Shown here: positions 37,550-44,928 of the stretch, in pieces
Layout of the letters: each line of letters begins with the position of its first letter
How positions within the stretch are numbered: position 1 is the first letter of the stretch
Assembly: GCA_002399435.1 (NCBI GenBank)
Contig: DHDO01000071.1
Coordinates: 40,701-104,700 of the forward strand
Length of the DNA: 64,000 bases
Reading direction: 5' to 3'
Origin: Firmicutes bacterium UBA4874
Lineage (GTDB): Bacteria; Bacillota; Clostridia; Caldicoprobacterales; DTU083
Translations under genes and position numbers: made by a program
The notes under the pieces: model-generated
Told to the model about the DNA's origin: nothing
The model's input: only the letters and a program-made list of their open reading frames with translations
Databases searched by the model: none

Positions 37550-38959
37550 TCAGTATCCAAGCCGAACGGCTTTCCGAAGTATTTTTCCTGCCATCGTAGC
37601 AGCCTTTGCGCCTCCGGTTCCTGCATTTTCCAAAACAACAGCAATCGCCAATGTAGGCTCATCTGCTGGTGCAAACCCCATAAACCAGGAATGGGGGTTC
37701 TGATCTTCCTGTGTTTCTGCAGTACCGGTTTTTCCTGCGATGAGCATTCCGCTTGTCCGTGCGTTCCGTCCTGTACCATTTTCCACAGCCTGAATCATCA
37801 TATCCTTCAGCTTTCCCGCTGTTTCCGGCGATATCGGTTTCGACAACGTGCCATGTGACGTTGAATACCTAATGGTGCCATTCCGCGTCTGGATCCCATG
37901 AATCAGCTTTGGATTTGGCATCTCCCCGCCGTTTGCCACAGACGATGCAATCAGGGCAACATGGAGAGGCGAAACCAGGACCTTTCCCTGGCCAACGCCG
38001 GACCATGCCAGTTCCTTCCGGCTGGTATTCCGGGTCAGAGGCAGCTGGCTTTTGGCCGTCTTGATATCGGAAAAAAGAAAATTTTTATTGAATCCAAATT
38101 TCTCACCGGTCTCCCGCAACTGCTTCCAGCCCATATCCAGGGACAGGTTGGCAAAATAGGCATTGCAGGAAACCTCCATGGCACGGGGAAGATCCACTGT
38201 GCCGTGTGCCTCCTGACCATAGCAGTTAATCCGGATGCCCCCAACGTCCGTAGAGCCCTTGCACTCCAGGGTATCTTTACGGATATCTTCCCCGGACTCC
38301 AATGCCGCCGCGGCTGTGACCACTTTCATGATGGATCCGGGAGGATATCTTCCATAGGAAGCCTTATTCAACAGGCTTTCTTCCCCCGGTTCCTCATTTT
38401 CCTGTGCAGGGTTAAAGGACGGAAGGCTGACCATTGCCAGAATCTCGCCACTCCGGGGATCCATAAGTACAACGCTTCCCTTTTGGGAACCCATCACTTC
38501 AGTGATGTATTTCTGAAGCTGCATGTCAATGGTCAGGATCACATTATTACCCACTTCCTGATCCAGAAATGCTTTCTGATAGATCCGTTCCAGCAGATTA
38601 TTGTTATATCCCAGAAGATAGCGGATATAGAGCACCTCGGCGCCAATGCCATATCGTTTGGAACCGATCACATGAGCCGCATAGCGGCAATCGTCCCGGT
38701 AACTGCGATAATAGGTGGTTTTCCCGTCTTTTTTGATTGTAGACTTTGTTTCCACCAGCACATTCTGGTTCCGATCCTGAATATTGCCCGGGAGAATAGA
38801 AGGATTCTCCATATCAACCTTGATTCTCGTGTTGTTGGGATCCGAAAACCACCGGTCACTGTAAACGAATAGATTATAGAAGTAATATCCGGTTAAAATC
38901 ATGAAAAGCCCCAGCAGTGCAAACAAAGAGCCACGGACATTGCGCTTTATATGCTTCAT
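37550..38959 (-). CDS. Penicillin-binding protein (transpeptidase, PbpA-like)
   Basis: Monofunctional peptidoglycan transpeptidase with one N-terminal membrane helix. The active-site Ser is in YPPGSIMKV, the SxN motif is SCNAYF and the KTG motif is AGKTGTAE. The dimerisation domain is short and the total length (469 residues) is like PbpA/PBP2-type partners of RodA rather than long class-B PBPs. It overlaps the upstream FtsW/RodA gene by 4 nt, a typical glycosyltransferase-transpeptidase pair. Confidence 0.92.
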   Translation of the reverse strand: MKHIKRNVRGSLFALLGLFMILTGYYFYNLFVYSDRWFSDPNNTRIKVDMENPSILPGNIQDRNQNVLVETKSTIKKDGKTTYYRSYRDDCRYAAHVIGSKRYGIGAEVLYIRYLLGYNNNLLERIYQKAFLDQEVGNNVILTIDMQLQKYITEVMGSQKGSVVLMDPRSGEILAMVSLPSFNPAQENEEPGEESLLNKASYGRYPPGSIMKVVTAAAALESGEDIRKDTLECKGSTDVGGIRINCYGQEAHGTVDLPRAMEVSCNAYFANLSLDMGWKQLRETGEKFGFNKNFLFSDIKTAKSQLPLTRNTSRKELAWSGVGQGKVLVSPLHVALIASSVANGGEMPNPKLIHGIQTRNGTIRYSTSHGTLSKPISPETAGKLKDMMIQAVENGTGRNARTSGMLIAGKTGTAETQEDQNPHSWFMGFAPADEPTLAIAVVLENAGTGGAKAATMAGKILRKAVRLGY

Positions 38960-40347
38960 GTATCCTCATCCTCATCCGGTTTTTCATCATCAGTCTCATC
39001 CATCTGCTCCTCCTCCCGGGCTGTTCGGAAATTTCTTACAGATACCCCTTCCACGATGCCGATCATGCTGAGACTGACGATCATGGAGCTTCCTCCATAG
39101 CTTACAAAAGGAAGGGTAATGCCGGTAAGAGGGATCATCTTGATCACTCCTCCGATGATAATAAAAGCCTGAATTGCCAGGGAAATCGCAGTGCCGCTTG
39201 CAAGAAGCATGTCGGGGGCCCGGTATGCGCGAAGAGCTTCTTGCATACTTCGAATCAGAATAAGAATATATAAACCAATCACCATGCCTCCAACCAGGAT
39301 ACCGAACTCTTCACATATGGCAGCAAAAATAAAATCCGTGCGGGATGCCGGGATGGCATATGGTTCTCCAAGGTTCAGGCCCATCCCGAACCAGCCGCCG
39401 CTTCCCATGGCCATCAGGGACTGAGCGACCTGATAGCCTTTGCTTCCCACATCTGCCCAGGGATTTTTCCAGGCTTCCACCCGGACCCGGACATGGGAAA
39501 AAAGGCGATACCCAATCACTGACGCACCAATACCGGCGCCACCTGCAGCAGCGGTAAGCATCCAGTCGCTGGTTGCCATGTAATACATAAAGAGGAACAC
39601 CAAAAAATAATGCAGTGCACCCCCCAGATCCTTCTGCAATGCCACCCCCAGAATGGAAAACATCGCAAATAGCAATGGCGGGATTCGCTGCCGAAACGTT
39701 TGCGTTTCCTTGAGCGAGTAAGCCAGCACGATTATAAAAATAACCTTGACAAATTCGGATGGCTGTATGGAAAAATCTCCGATGGGCAGTTTACTGGCTG
39801 CACCACCCGATTTTTCCCCGAAAAAAGCCACCAGAAAAAGGATTGCCGGTCCCAGCACCATCAGGGGAGCAAGAAGCCTGCCAGGCTTGCTGATGCGTGG
39901 AATCATGATTATGGCCAAAAAAAGGACAACATTGCCGGCAGCAAACCATTCCAACTGACGCAGGGCAAGCATCGGCGTCAGTCTCTGCAGAACGACAAAA
40001 CCCAATATGGCAAGGGTGTACACCATCAAAAGAAGGATTTCATCCATGCCCCGGAATACATAGTGCAGAAAATAAAATTGAAACAGAATCACTGCTGAGA
40101 CAAGGACACCCAGCAATGCCGTATCTTTATCAAAACCGGACGGATCCCGGAAGGCCAGCAGCCCAAAGGCACTCAGAGAGAACAATACCAATATAAAGGG
40201 AATGTTGCCAGTGGAACGCCTGTTCGATTTTCCGGACATGACACCCCGCAAGGTTCGGTATGTTGCCTGAATAAAGATATAAGCCAACAAAAACACAAAC
40301 CAATAGCGAAGCGTCAGGGCCAATATTTCATACTGCTTACTGTTCAC
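38956..40347 (-). CDS. FtsW/RodA/SpoVE family glycosyltransferase
   Basis: SEDS-family membrane protein that polymerises glycan strands from lipid II. About ten membrane segments. The conserved region QPSEFVKVIFIIVLAYSLKE and the C-terminal GVIKMIPLTGITLPFVSYGGSS are diagnostic. GTG start with GAGG 9 nt upstream; 463 residues. A charged C-terminal tail ends in DETDDEKPDEDEDT. Coupled to the PBP gene; I cannot tell rod, division or spore roles apart from sequence. Confidence 0.93.
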   Translation of the reverse strand: MNSKQYEILALTLRYWFVFLLAYIFIQATYRTLRGVMSGKSNRRSTGNIPFILVLFSLSAFGLLAFRDPSGFDKDTALLGVLVSAVILFQFYFLHYVFRGMDEILLLMVYTLAILGFVVLQRLTPMLALRQLEWFAAGNVVLFLAIIMIPRISKPGRLLAPLMVLGPAILFLVAFFGEKSGGAASKLPIGDFSIQPSEFVKVIFIIVLAYSLKETQTFRQRIPPLLFAMFSILGVALQKDLGGALHYFLVFLFMYYMATSDWMLTAAAGGAGIGASVIGYRLFSHVRVRVEAWKNPWADVGSKGYQVAQSLMAMGSGGWFGMGLNLGEPYAIPASRTDFIFAAICEEFGILVGGMVIGLYILILIRSMQEALRAYRAPDMLLASGTAISLAIQAFIIIGGVIKMIPLTGITLPFVSYGGSSMIVSLSMIGIVEGVSVRNFRTAREEEQMDETDDEKPDEDEDT

Positions 40348-40518
40348 CAGGAAATACCTCGCTCATCCGAATGATTTGAGGAACACTCTCAATCATTCAA
40401 CATCAAAGAACCAAACCCTTCCCATTGTATTTTTCCCGCTTTTCTTCCCCAATGGAATATTTTACGGTAAAAAGCATAATAATTAAATATCCATCTTTCA
40501 ACAAAGGAGGAAATCCAT

Positions 40519-40821
40519 GTGCAGAAGCAGTTTGATTTCATACCTATTATATTACAGGGAATCGGGCAGTCGCAATACCTGTACGCAACGGATATTCTGT
40601 ATCAATTATACCGTCACCGTACTGAAATGTCCATAAAGGATATGATGGCGTTTTTTCGGCATCGGAATACGCCGCAGGTGTGGGAAACCATCATGGTCCT
40701 TCGGGATTTGGATTATATCTGTCCCTCATCACAGGAAAAATGCTTTCAAATCACGAAAAAGGGAACGGAAAAAATACAAATGATCCTGGCGTGCTTCCGT
40801 CTGGACCGGATGGTACGATAA
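40519..40821 (+). CDS. Putative winged-helix-like small protein
   Basis: 100-residue protein read on the plus strand against its neighbours. The GTG start follows GGAGG by 8 nt; an overlapping ATG two bases earlier gives only a short frame. The sequence (ATDILYQLYRH, then SIKDMMAFFRHRNTPQVWETIMVLRDLDYI, then CFQITKKGTEKIQMIL) has the helix-helix-wing pattern of a winged helix. I recognise no named family. It is followed by a terminator-like hairpin. Confidence 0.6.
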   Translation: MQKQFDFIPIILQGIGQSQYLYATDILYQLYRHRTEMSIKDMMAFFRHRNTPQVWETIMVLRDLDYICPSSQEKCFQITKKGTEKIQMILACFRLDRMVR

Positions 40822-40861
40822 AAGCTCCCAGGGCTCCCATTTTATAAGACATATTAAGAAG

Positions 40862-40890
40862 GGCAGTTGTAGGTTGAAAACTGCCTTTTA
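40862..40890 (+). terminator. Terminator after the winged-helix-like gene
   Basis: GGCAGTT-GTAGGTTGAA-AACTGCC followed by TTTT on the plus strand. The converging receiver gene stops at its edge, so it may serve both strands. Confidence 0.6.
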
Positions 40891-41286
40891 AAAATATCTT
40901 CTTACATTGGTCTCGATTTCCGCCTTTGCCCGCTTCAGAACCTGATTGATCTCTTCCGGCTTCACCGGCTTGAGGATATAATCGTACGCCCCGACCTTCA
41001 TGGCCTGCCGCAGATAGTCAAAGTTATCATAGTTGCTGACAATAACATATTTGATATCCGGCCAGCGCTTTTTTGCCATTTCAATGAAGGCTATCCCATT
41101 CATCTTCGGCATACGGATCTCTGTAAAGATTACGTGAGGGGATACATGGGGCAAAAGTGCCAGTGCTTCCTCCCCGTTGGAAGCTTCGCCGACCAGTTCA
41201 AAATCATTTTCCACCCATTTCACCTTGCTGTCAATGTCCCTGCGCGCATTGTAACTGCTGTCCACCATAACCACGCGTAAATTCAA
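40888..41286 (-). CDS. Single-domain response-regulator receiver with substituted phosphoacceptor
   Basis: 132-residue receiver domain and nothing else. The TTG start at 41286 follows GGAAGGG by 6 nt; the longer frame upstream reads through non-coding sequence. Expected phosphoacceptor Asp is Glu56 (IFTEIRMPKMNG). Only one residue of the N-terminal acidic pair is acidic (VVMVDSSYNARRD). The switch Ser84 (IVSNYDNFDY) and Lys106 (YILKPVKPEE) are kept, so it looks like a pseudo-receiver that is either locked or acts by binding. No histidine kinase or output gene is adjacent. Codon use is like its neighbours. Spo0F-like or CheY-like roles are possible but unproven. Confidence 0.85.
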   Translation of the reverse strand: MNLRVVMVDSSYNARRDIDSKVKWVENDFELVGEASNGEEALALLPHVSPHVIFTEIRMPKMNGIAFIEMAKKRWPDIKYVIVSNYDNFDYLRQAMKVGAYDYILKPVKPEEINQVLKRAKAEIETNVRRYF

Positions 41287-41319
41287 TGCGTCCCTTCCTT
41301 TCCTTTGCATTTCATAAGG

Positions 41320-41348
41320 ATTATAGCACCGAATGATTTGGTTGAAAA
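41320..41348 (-). promoter_or_regulatory. Promoter candidate for the receiver gene
   Basis: TTTTCA (41343-41348), 17-nt spacer and TATAAT (41320-41325) on the minus strand, about 34 nt before the start codon. Confidence 0.6.
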
Positions 41349-41462
41349 CTGATTTTATAATATTTTGGCATATTATCTGTTTTCCCATGCCTTGAATTGG
41401 AAGAACGGTTCCATTATGCCTACGCTGAAGGAAGGAGCACATCTCTTTTGCCTGAGAACAGC

Positions 41463-41505
41463 AAAAATCCGAACCTTTCCGATTGGAAACAGATCCGGAT
41501 TTTCT
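41463..41505 (-). terminator. Terminator after tRNA-Arg
   Basis: AATCCG and an inner TTTCC pair with GGAAA and CGGATT, then TTTTT follows on the minus strand, 6 nt past the CCA end. Confidence 0.7.
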
Positions 41506-41510
41506 ATGAC

Positions 41511-41586
41511 TGGTGCGTCTGACTGGATTCGAACCAGCGGCCTTTCGGGTCGGAGCCGAACGCTCTATCCCCTGAGCTACAGACGC
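41511..41586 (-). tRNA. tRNA-Arg (anticodon CCG)
   Basis: 76-nt cloverleaf on the minus strand: acceptor GCGTCTG / CAGACGC, D arm GCTCAGGGGATAGAGC, anticodon stem TTCGG / CCGAA with loop CTCCGAC (anticodon CCG, codon CGG), T arm with TTCGAAT, and a genomically encoded CCA. Confidence 0.95.
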
Positions 41587-41598
41587 CCAACAACAATC

Positions 41599-41627
41599 AT
41601 TATATCATAAACTCCAAAAAACCACAA
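41599..41627 (-). promoter_or_regulatory. Promoter of tRNA-Arg
   Basis: TTGTGG (41622-41627), 17-nt spacer and TATAAT (41599-41604) on the minus strand, 12 nt upstream of the mature tRNA 5' end. Confidence 0.8.
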
Positions 41628-41662
41628 CCCCGAATTCAATCCCGGATTCTGTTTTTATCTGT

Positions 41663-41686
41663 CCGGGCATCCGGGCAGATGCCCGG
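41663..41686 (-). other. GC-rich hairpin after cdaR
   Basis: CCGGGCAT-8 nt-ATGCCCGG, a perfect 8-bp stem 20 nt past the cdaR stop. No T-run follows, so it is a 3'-end or partial terminator candidate only. Confidence 0.45.
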
Positions 41687-41704
41687 GTTCCGTCTGTCTC
41701 CGTT

Positions 41705-43084
41705 TTATGGCGCTTCCGCAGGCTCCGGTGTTTTTGTCGGTTCCGGTGTTTTCGTCGGTTCCGGTGTCTTCGTCGGGTTCGGTGCTTTCGTCGGATTCGG
41801 CGTTTCAGAGGATGTCGTTTCTGTTGCAACCGACGTTATCCGGACGGATATCCTGTCCGCGGATTTACTGACAATCTGCGCTTCCTTCGGAGTCTTTATA
41901 TCCAAAGGCAGATCATATTGGCCAGGGTGAAAGCCTCCGTCCCCCGGGTCGATCTTTGCGAAATCAGCGGAAGCTGTCAGGCTTCGTTCATCCAGGGAGC
42001 TCATGTCGGTATACGACCCTTTCAGCCGGACCGTAACCGGAGCACTGATGATTTCCGCGTGAAAACCTTCCGGAATATTCTTCAGATCAATCTGATTCAG
42101 GATAATGTCCTTATTTGTCGTGGTCTCCCGAATGTGAACCACGACGCTGACCTGGTAGGACTGATCGGAAGATAAATACAACCCCTTTACTTTATTGACC
42201 GTCACCGTCTTACGGACGTCCTTTACTGCGTCCTGAATATTTACTTCCTGGGTGGTCAGGAATTCCAGCTGTTCCATTATGCCGGGAGAAGCGTCGACTT
42301 TCAGACTGTCCGGCCGGACTTCCACCTTATCCACCACAAATCCGCTGGCGGGAGCACCGGTGATATTGGCCCTCACCGGGATCTCCTGAATCGGATAAAT
42401 TGGAATCCGCACCATGACGGTTTCCTGACGCAAATGCAGATATTCCGAGGAAATAAGACGATTCTCAGCATCCATCAAGCGAACAGGCATGGACTGCTCA
42501 ATCGTACTTGCATCGCCATTCAGTTTCACCTCGACGACACCTTTCGCCACCTGTTCCACCAGGGATTGGGCCCCATATATGGTAATATTCTCAGGCTCCA
42601 CACTTGGCAAATGTGCAGAATATCCATCTGCAGCTTTTCCAAATCCTTTTTGATTTACTTGTACCGGAATTCTTTTGGACGTAATTCGATTTACGGTCAA
42701 TGGCATTTCCGGGATCCTATCCAGTCTTACCTCACGGGGACGCAGCCCTTCGATCCTTAGCTCCACCTTACGGGTTCCCGTCCAGTCTATGCGCTGCAGA
42801 TCAAGGATAGCCTTCAAATTTGCCGTATTGACTTTCCGGATATCATTAACCAATCCTCGGATGCGGACCGTTACGGTACCAACCGGCTTTTCCACCAATG
42901 ACAATTGTCTGTCGTTCAACGCATCCTCATTGACAACAATAACCGGAACATCTGAAATGGGCTGGGTTGTTTCGGGATTCAACTCACTGATGGCGTACAG
43001 CCATAGAATCACTGCTATGACAACAGAAATAATTTTCAGTACCAGATTGTTTTGCCATGGTTTTTTATTGTCCATCCTGTTCAT
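41705..43084 (-). CDS. cdaR: CdaR (YbbR-domain) regulator of diadenylate cyclase
   Basis: Membrane-anchored extracellular protein of YbbR domains that regulates CdaA. One N-terminal helix (about residues 15-35, IISVVIAVILWLYAIS), then several YbbR repeats up to about residue 420. The tail is a tandem (T/K/P/E/A) repeat of KTPEPT type, encoded by 18-bp units. 459 residues. ATG 43084 follows GGAGG by 7 nt and overlaps the cdaA 3' end, so the pair is coupled. The proline-threonine tail is lineage specific and probably extends into the wall. Confidence 0.92.
   Translation of the reverse strand: MNRMDNKKPWQNNLVLKIISVVIAVILWLYAISELNPETTQPISDVPVIVVNEDALNDRQLSLVEKPVGTVTVRIRGLVNDIRKVNTANLKAILDLQRIDWTGTRKVELRIEGLRPREVRLDRIPEMPLTVNRITSKRIPVQVNQKGFGKAADGYSAHLPSVEPENITIYGAQSLVEQVAKGVVEVKLNGDASTIEQSMPVRLMDAENRLISSEYLHLRQETVMVRIPIYPIQEIPVRANITGAPASGFVVDKVEVRPDSLKVDASPGIMEQLEFLTTQEVNIQDAVKDVRKTVTVNKVKGLYLSSDQSYQVSVVVHIRETTTNKDIILNQIDLKNIPEGFHAEIISAPVTVRLKGSYTDMSSLDERSLTASADFAKIDPGDGGFHPGQYDLPLDIKTPKEAQIVSKSADRISVRITSVATETTSSETPNPTKAPNPTKTPEPTKTPEPTKTPEPAEAP
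41721..41810 (-). repeat. 18-bp tandem repeat encoding the cdaR tail
   Basis: Five units of 18 bp (starts 41721, 41739, 41757, 41775, 41793); the last is degenerate. They encode TKTPEP-type units with alanine/asparagine variants. Confidence 0.85.
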
Positions 43085-43928
43085 TCCTTGACCTCCACTT
43101 TTTCACGATGAAGGAGCGCGGTTCCTTTTCCTTGACATACACCTTTTTCAATATTTCCTTTAGACCTTTGGAATCCAGATATCTGGTAAGCTTTCCATTA
43201 TGGGCTATGGATATGACACCGGTTTCCTCCGATACCACAATGGCAATGGCATCGGAATTCTCTGAAATGCCCAGAGCCGCCCGATGTCTGGTACCCAGCT
43301 GCTTGTTGATGTTCCCGTTTTCCGTAAGGGGCAGAAAACACCCGGCAGCCGCAATCCGATATCCCCGTACAATAACGGCTCCGTCATGGAGAGGAGTATT
43401 GGGTACAAATATGTTTTCCAAAAGGGATCCCGAAAGCTCTCCGTCAATTTTGACGCCGGTTTCGATGACATCGCTGATACCGGTCTTCCTTTCAATGACA
43501 ATCAGGGCGCCGATCTTTGCCCTGGCCATATCCTGCACAGCTCTTGCGATCTCATTGATAAAAAAAAGAGGATCCTTGTCTTCCTGAATAAACGTAAGCC
43601 TGTCAAAGATACGTCCCCGCCCGATCTGCTCCAATGCCTTACGCAGCTCAGGCTGAAACACGATCAGCAAGGCTATGACACCCACCGTGGCAGTATTTTT
43701 TAAAATCCAATATATGGTGTTCAGCTGCAGCCACTCGCTGAGCTTCGTTGCAAACAGCAGAATGGTCAGTCCCTTTAATACCTGCTCTGCACGGGTCTCG
43801 CGGATTAAAAGAAGCAATTTGTACACCACATAGGACACAATGGATATGTCTATGATATGCCGGATGACCCATGGAAACTGTACATACGGTTCAATATAGG
43901 AAAACATTCTGGAAAGCCCATCCAACAT
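43065..43928 (-). CDS. cdaA: Diadenylate cyclase CdaA
   Basis: Membrane c-di-AMP synthase that controls potassium and osmotic balance and cell-wall homeostasis. Three N-terminal hydrophobic segments (about residues 15-95) lead to the DisA_N domain. That domain holds the catalytic DGA in NTPLHDGAVIV and RHR in GTRHRAALGISE. 287 residues, with the usual basic tail. First gene of the cdaA-cdaR pair; an extended -10 promoter is at 44038-44046. Confidence 0.96.
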   Translation of the reverse strand: MLDGLSRMFSYIEPYVQFPWVIRHIIDISIVSYVVYKLLLLIRETRAEQVLKGLTILLFATKLSEWLQLNTIYWILKNTATVGVIALLIVFQPELRKALEQIGRGRIFDRLTFIQEDKDPLFFINEIARAVQDMARAKIGALIVIERKTGISDVIETGVKIDGELSGSLLENIFVPNTPLHDGAVIVRGYRIAAAGCFLPLTENGNINKQLGTRHRAALGISENSDAIAIVVSEETGVISIAHNGKLTRYLDSKGLKEILKKVYVKEKEPRSFIVKKWRSRNEQDGQ

Positions 43929-43976
43929 GCAGGTACGCCCCTTGTTTTAAAGTATCGTCTCGTGGAAGCCTTTATA

Positions 43977-44837
43977 TTATATAACAACTTTCACCGGATA
44001 GGAAAGGACCAATTTGATGCTTTGCCCCTCCACATTCATTATACCATATTCCCGGATGTTATATAATCGGATATCCCGGAAGAAACAGAACAAAAGAAAA
44101 AGATGGGGATTCTTCTCATCCCCATCCCAATAAAATGTCTTTTCTTCTGAAAAATAGTTCAGAATGCCGCTGTAAATCGACCATGCGATCTTTTCCTGAT
44201 ATTCCTCCGTTTTCAGGAGAGCCTCTTCCCTGGCGTTGGACAGGAAACCGCACTCCACAAGAACCGATGGTGCAGGGCTGGCTTTTAGAATCCGGAGATT
44301 ATCCACTGCTTTTTCCACCCGGTGATTGCCCTCGATCAGATCTTCCACCATCCTGCCCTGAATGCATTTTGCCAGCCTCTTTCCTTCCTCACTGCCAGTC
44401 ATATAAAAAGTCTGAGCGCCGAAATATTGGCTTTTTGAGAAATGATTCATATGAATGCTCAGTACGATATCTGCATTGCTTTGCCGGATGATTTCCTCCC
44501 TTTTTTTCATATCCGCGGATTTATTGGATGCGGTTCCATGCTGGTTCTCCCTTGTCAGAATCACCTTACTCTTTTTATCCGTCAAAAGTTTTTTCAGCTT
44601 CCGGGCAACTTTCAGGTTCAGTTCATCTTCCCTCAGTCCGGACGGACTCAATGCGCCGGAATCAAACCCTCCATGCCCCGGGTCGATGACAATCACCCGG
44701 TCCGAAGCGGATAAAAAGGAAACAGCGGGCTGCAGGGAATCCTCCCTGCTTTTCATAAAAAAAATAAGAAGCAGCAAGAGGATGAGCAGGATCCAGAATG
44801 CTGATATCCATCGCTTTGACAGATAGTAAACCTTCAA
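43977..44837 (-). CDS. cwlD: N-acetylmuramoyl-L-alanine amidase CwlD with read-through C-terminus
   Basis: Spore-cortex amidase needed, with PdaA, for muramic-delta-lactam formation. N-terminal signal/anchor (about residues 10-30), then Amidase_3 with VIVIDPGHGGFDSGA, the second Zn ligand region ELNLKVARKL, SIHMNHF, and the catalytic Glu in VLVECGFLSN. The fold should end near GILNYFSE. The frame continues about 45 residues through a terminator and into the cdaA promoter. TTG 44837 after GGGGGTGG is the likely start. Confidence 0.88.
   Translation of the reverse strand: MKVYYLSKRWISAFWILLILLLLLIFFMKSREDSLQPAVSFLSASDRVIVIDPGHGGFDSGALSPSGLREDELNLKVARKLKKLLTDKKSKVILTRENQHGTASNKSADMKKREEIIRQSNADIVLSIHMNHFSKSQYFGAQTFYMTGSEEGKRLAKCIQGRMVEDLIEGNHRVEKAVDNLRILKASPAPSVLVECGFLSNAREEALLKTEEYQEKIAWSIYSGILNYFSEEKTFYWDGDEKNPHLFLLFCFFRDIRLYNIREYGIMNVEGQSIKLVLSYPVKVVI
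44038..44046 (-). promoter_or_regulatory. Extended -10 promoter for cdaA-cdaR
   Basis: TGGTATAAT on the minus strand, about 110 nt upstream of cdaA, downstream of the cwlD terminator and inside the read-through tail of cwlD. The -35 is weak. Confidence 0.55.
44092..44126 (-). terminator. Intrinsic terminator inside the cwlD 3' end
   Basis: GATGGGGAT-GAGAAGA-ATCCCCATC, a perfect 9-bp stem, is followed by TTTTTCTTTT on the minus strand. The cwlD frame stays open through it. Confidence 0.85.
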
Positions 44838-44928
44838 CGTTCCACCCCCAGTCATATCACAGTCAGTACAAAATATTCATGGCTCCGGTAATTTATAACC
44901 CGCGGTGGAAAAAGACTATCTGCAGGAT

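Noticed and set aside
40517-40636. Alternative ATG frame at 40517
   Set aside because: Gives only about 39 codons; the GTG two bases later gives a full-length ordered protein with better spacing to GGAGG.
41605-41829. Arg/His/Lys-rich 74-codon frame
   Set aside because: Out-of-frame reading of the cdaR tail repeats and adjacent non-coding DNA.
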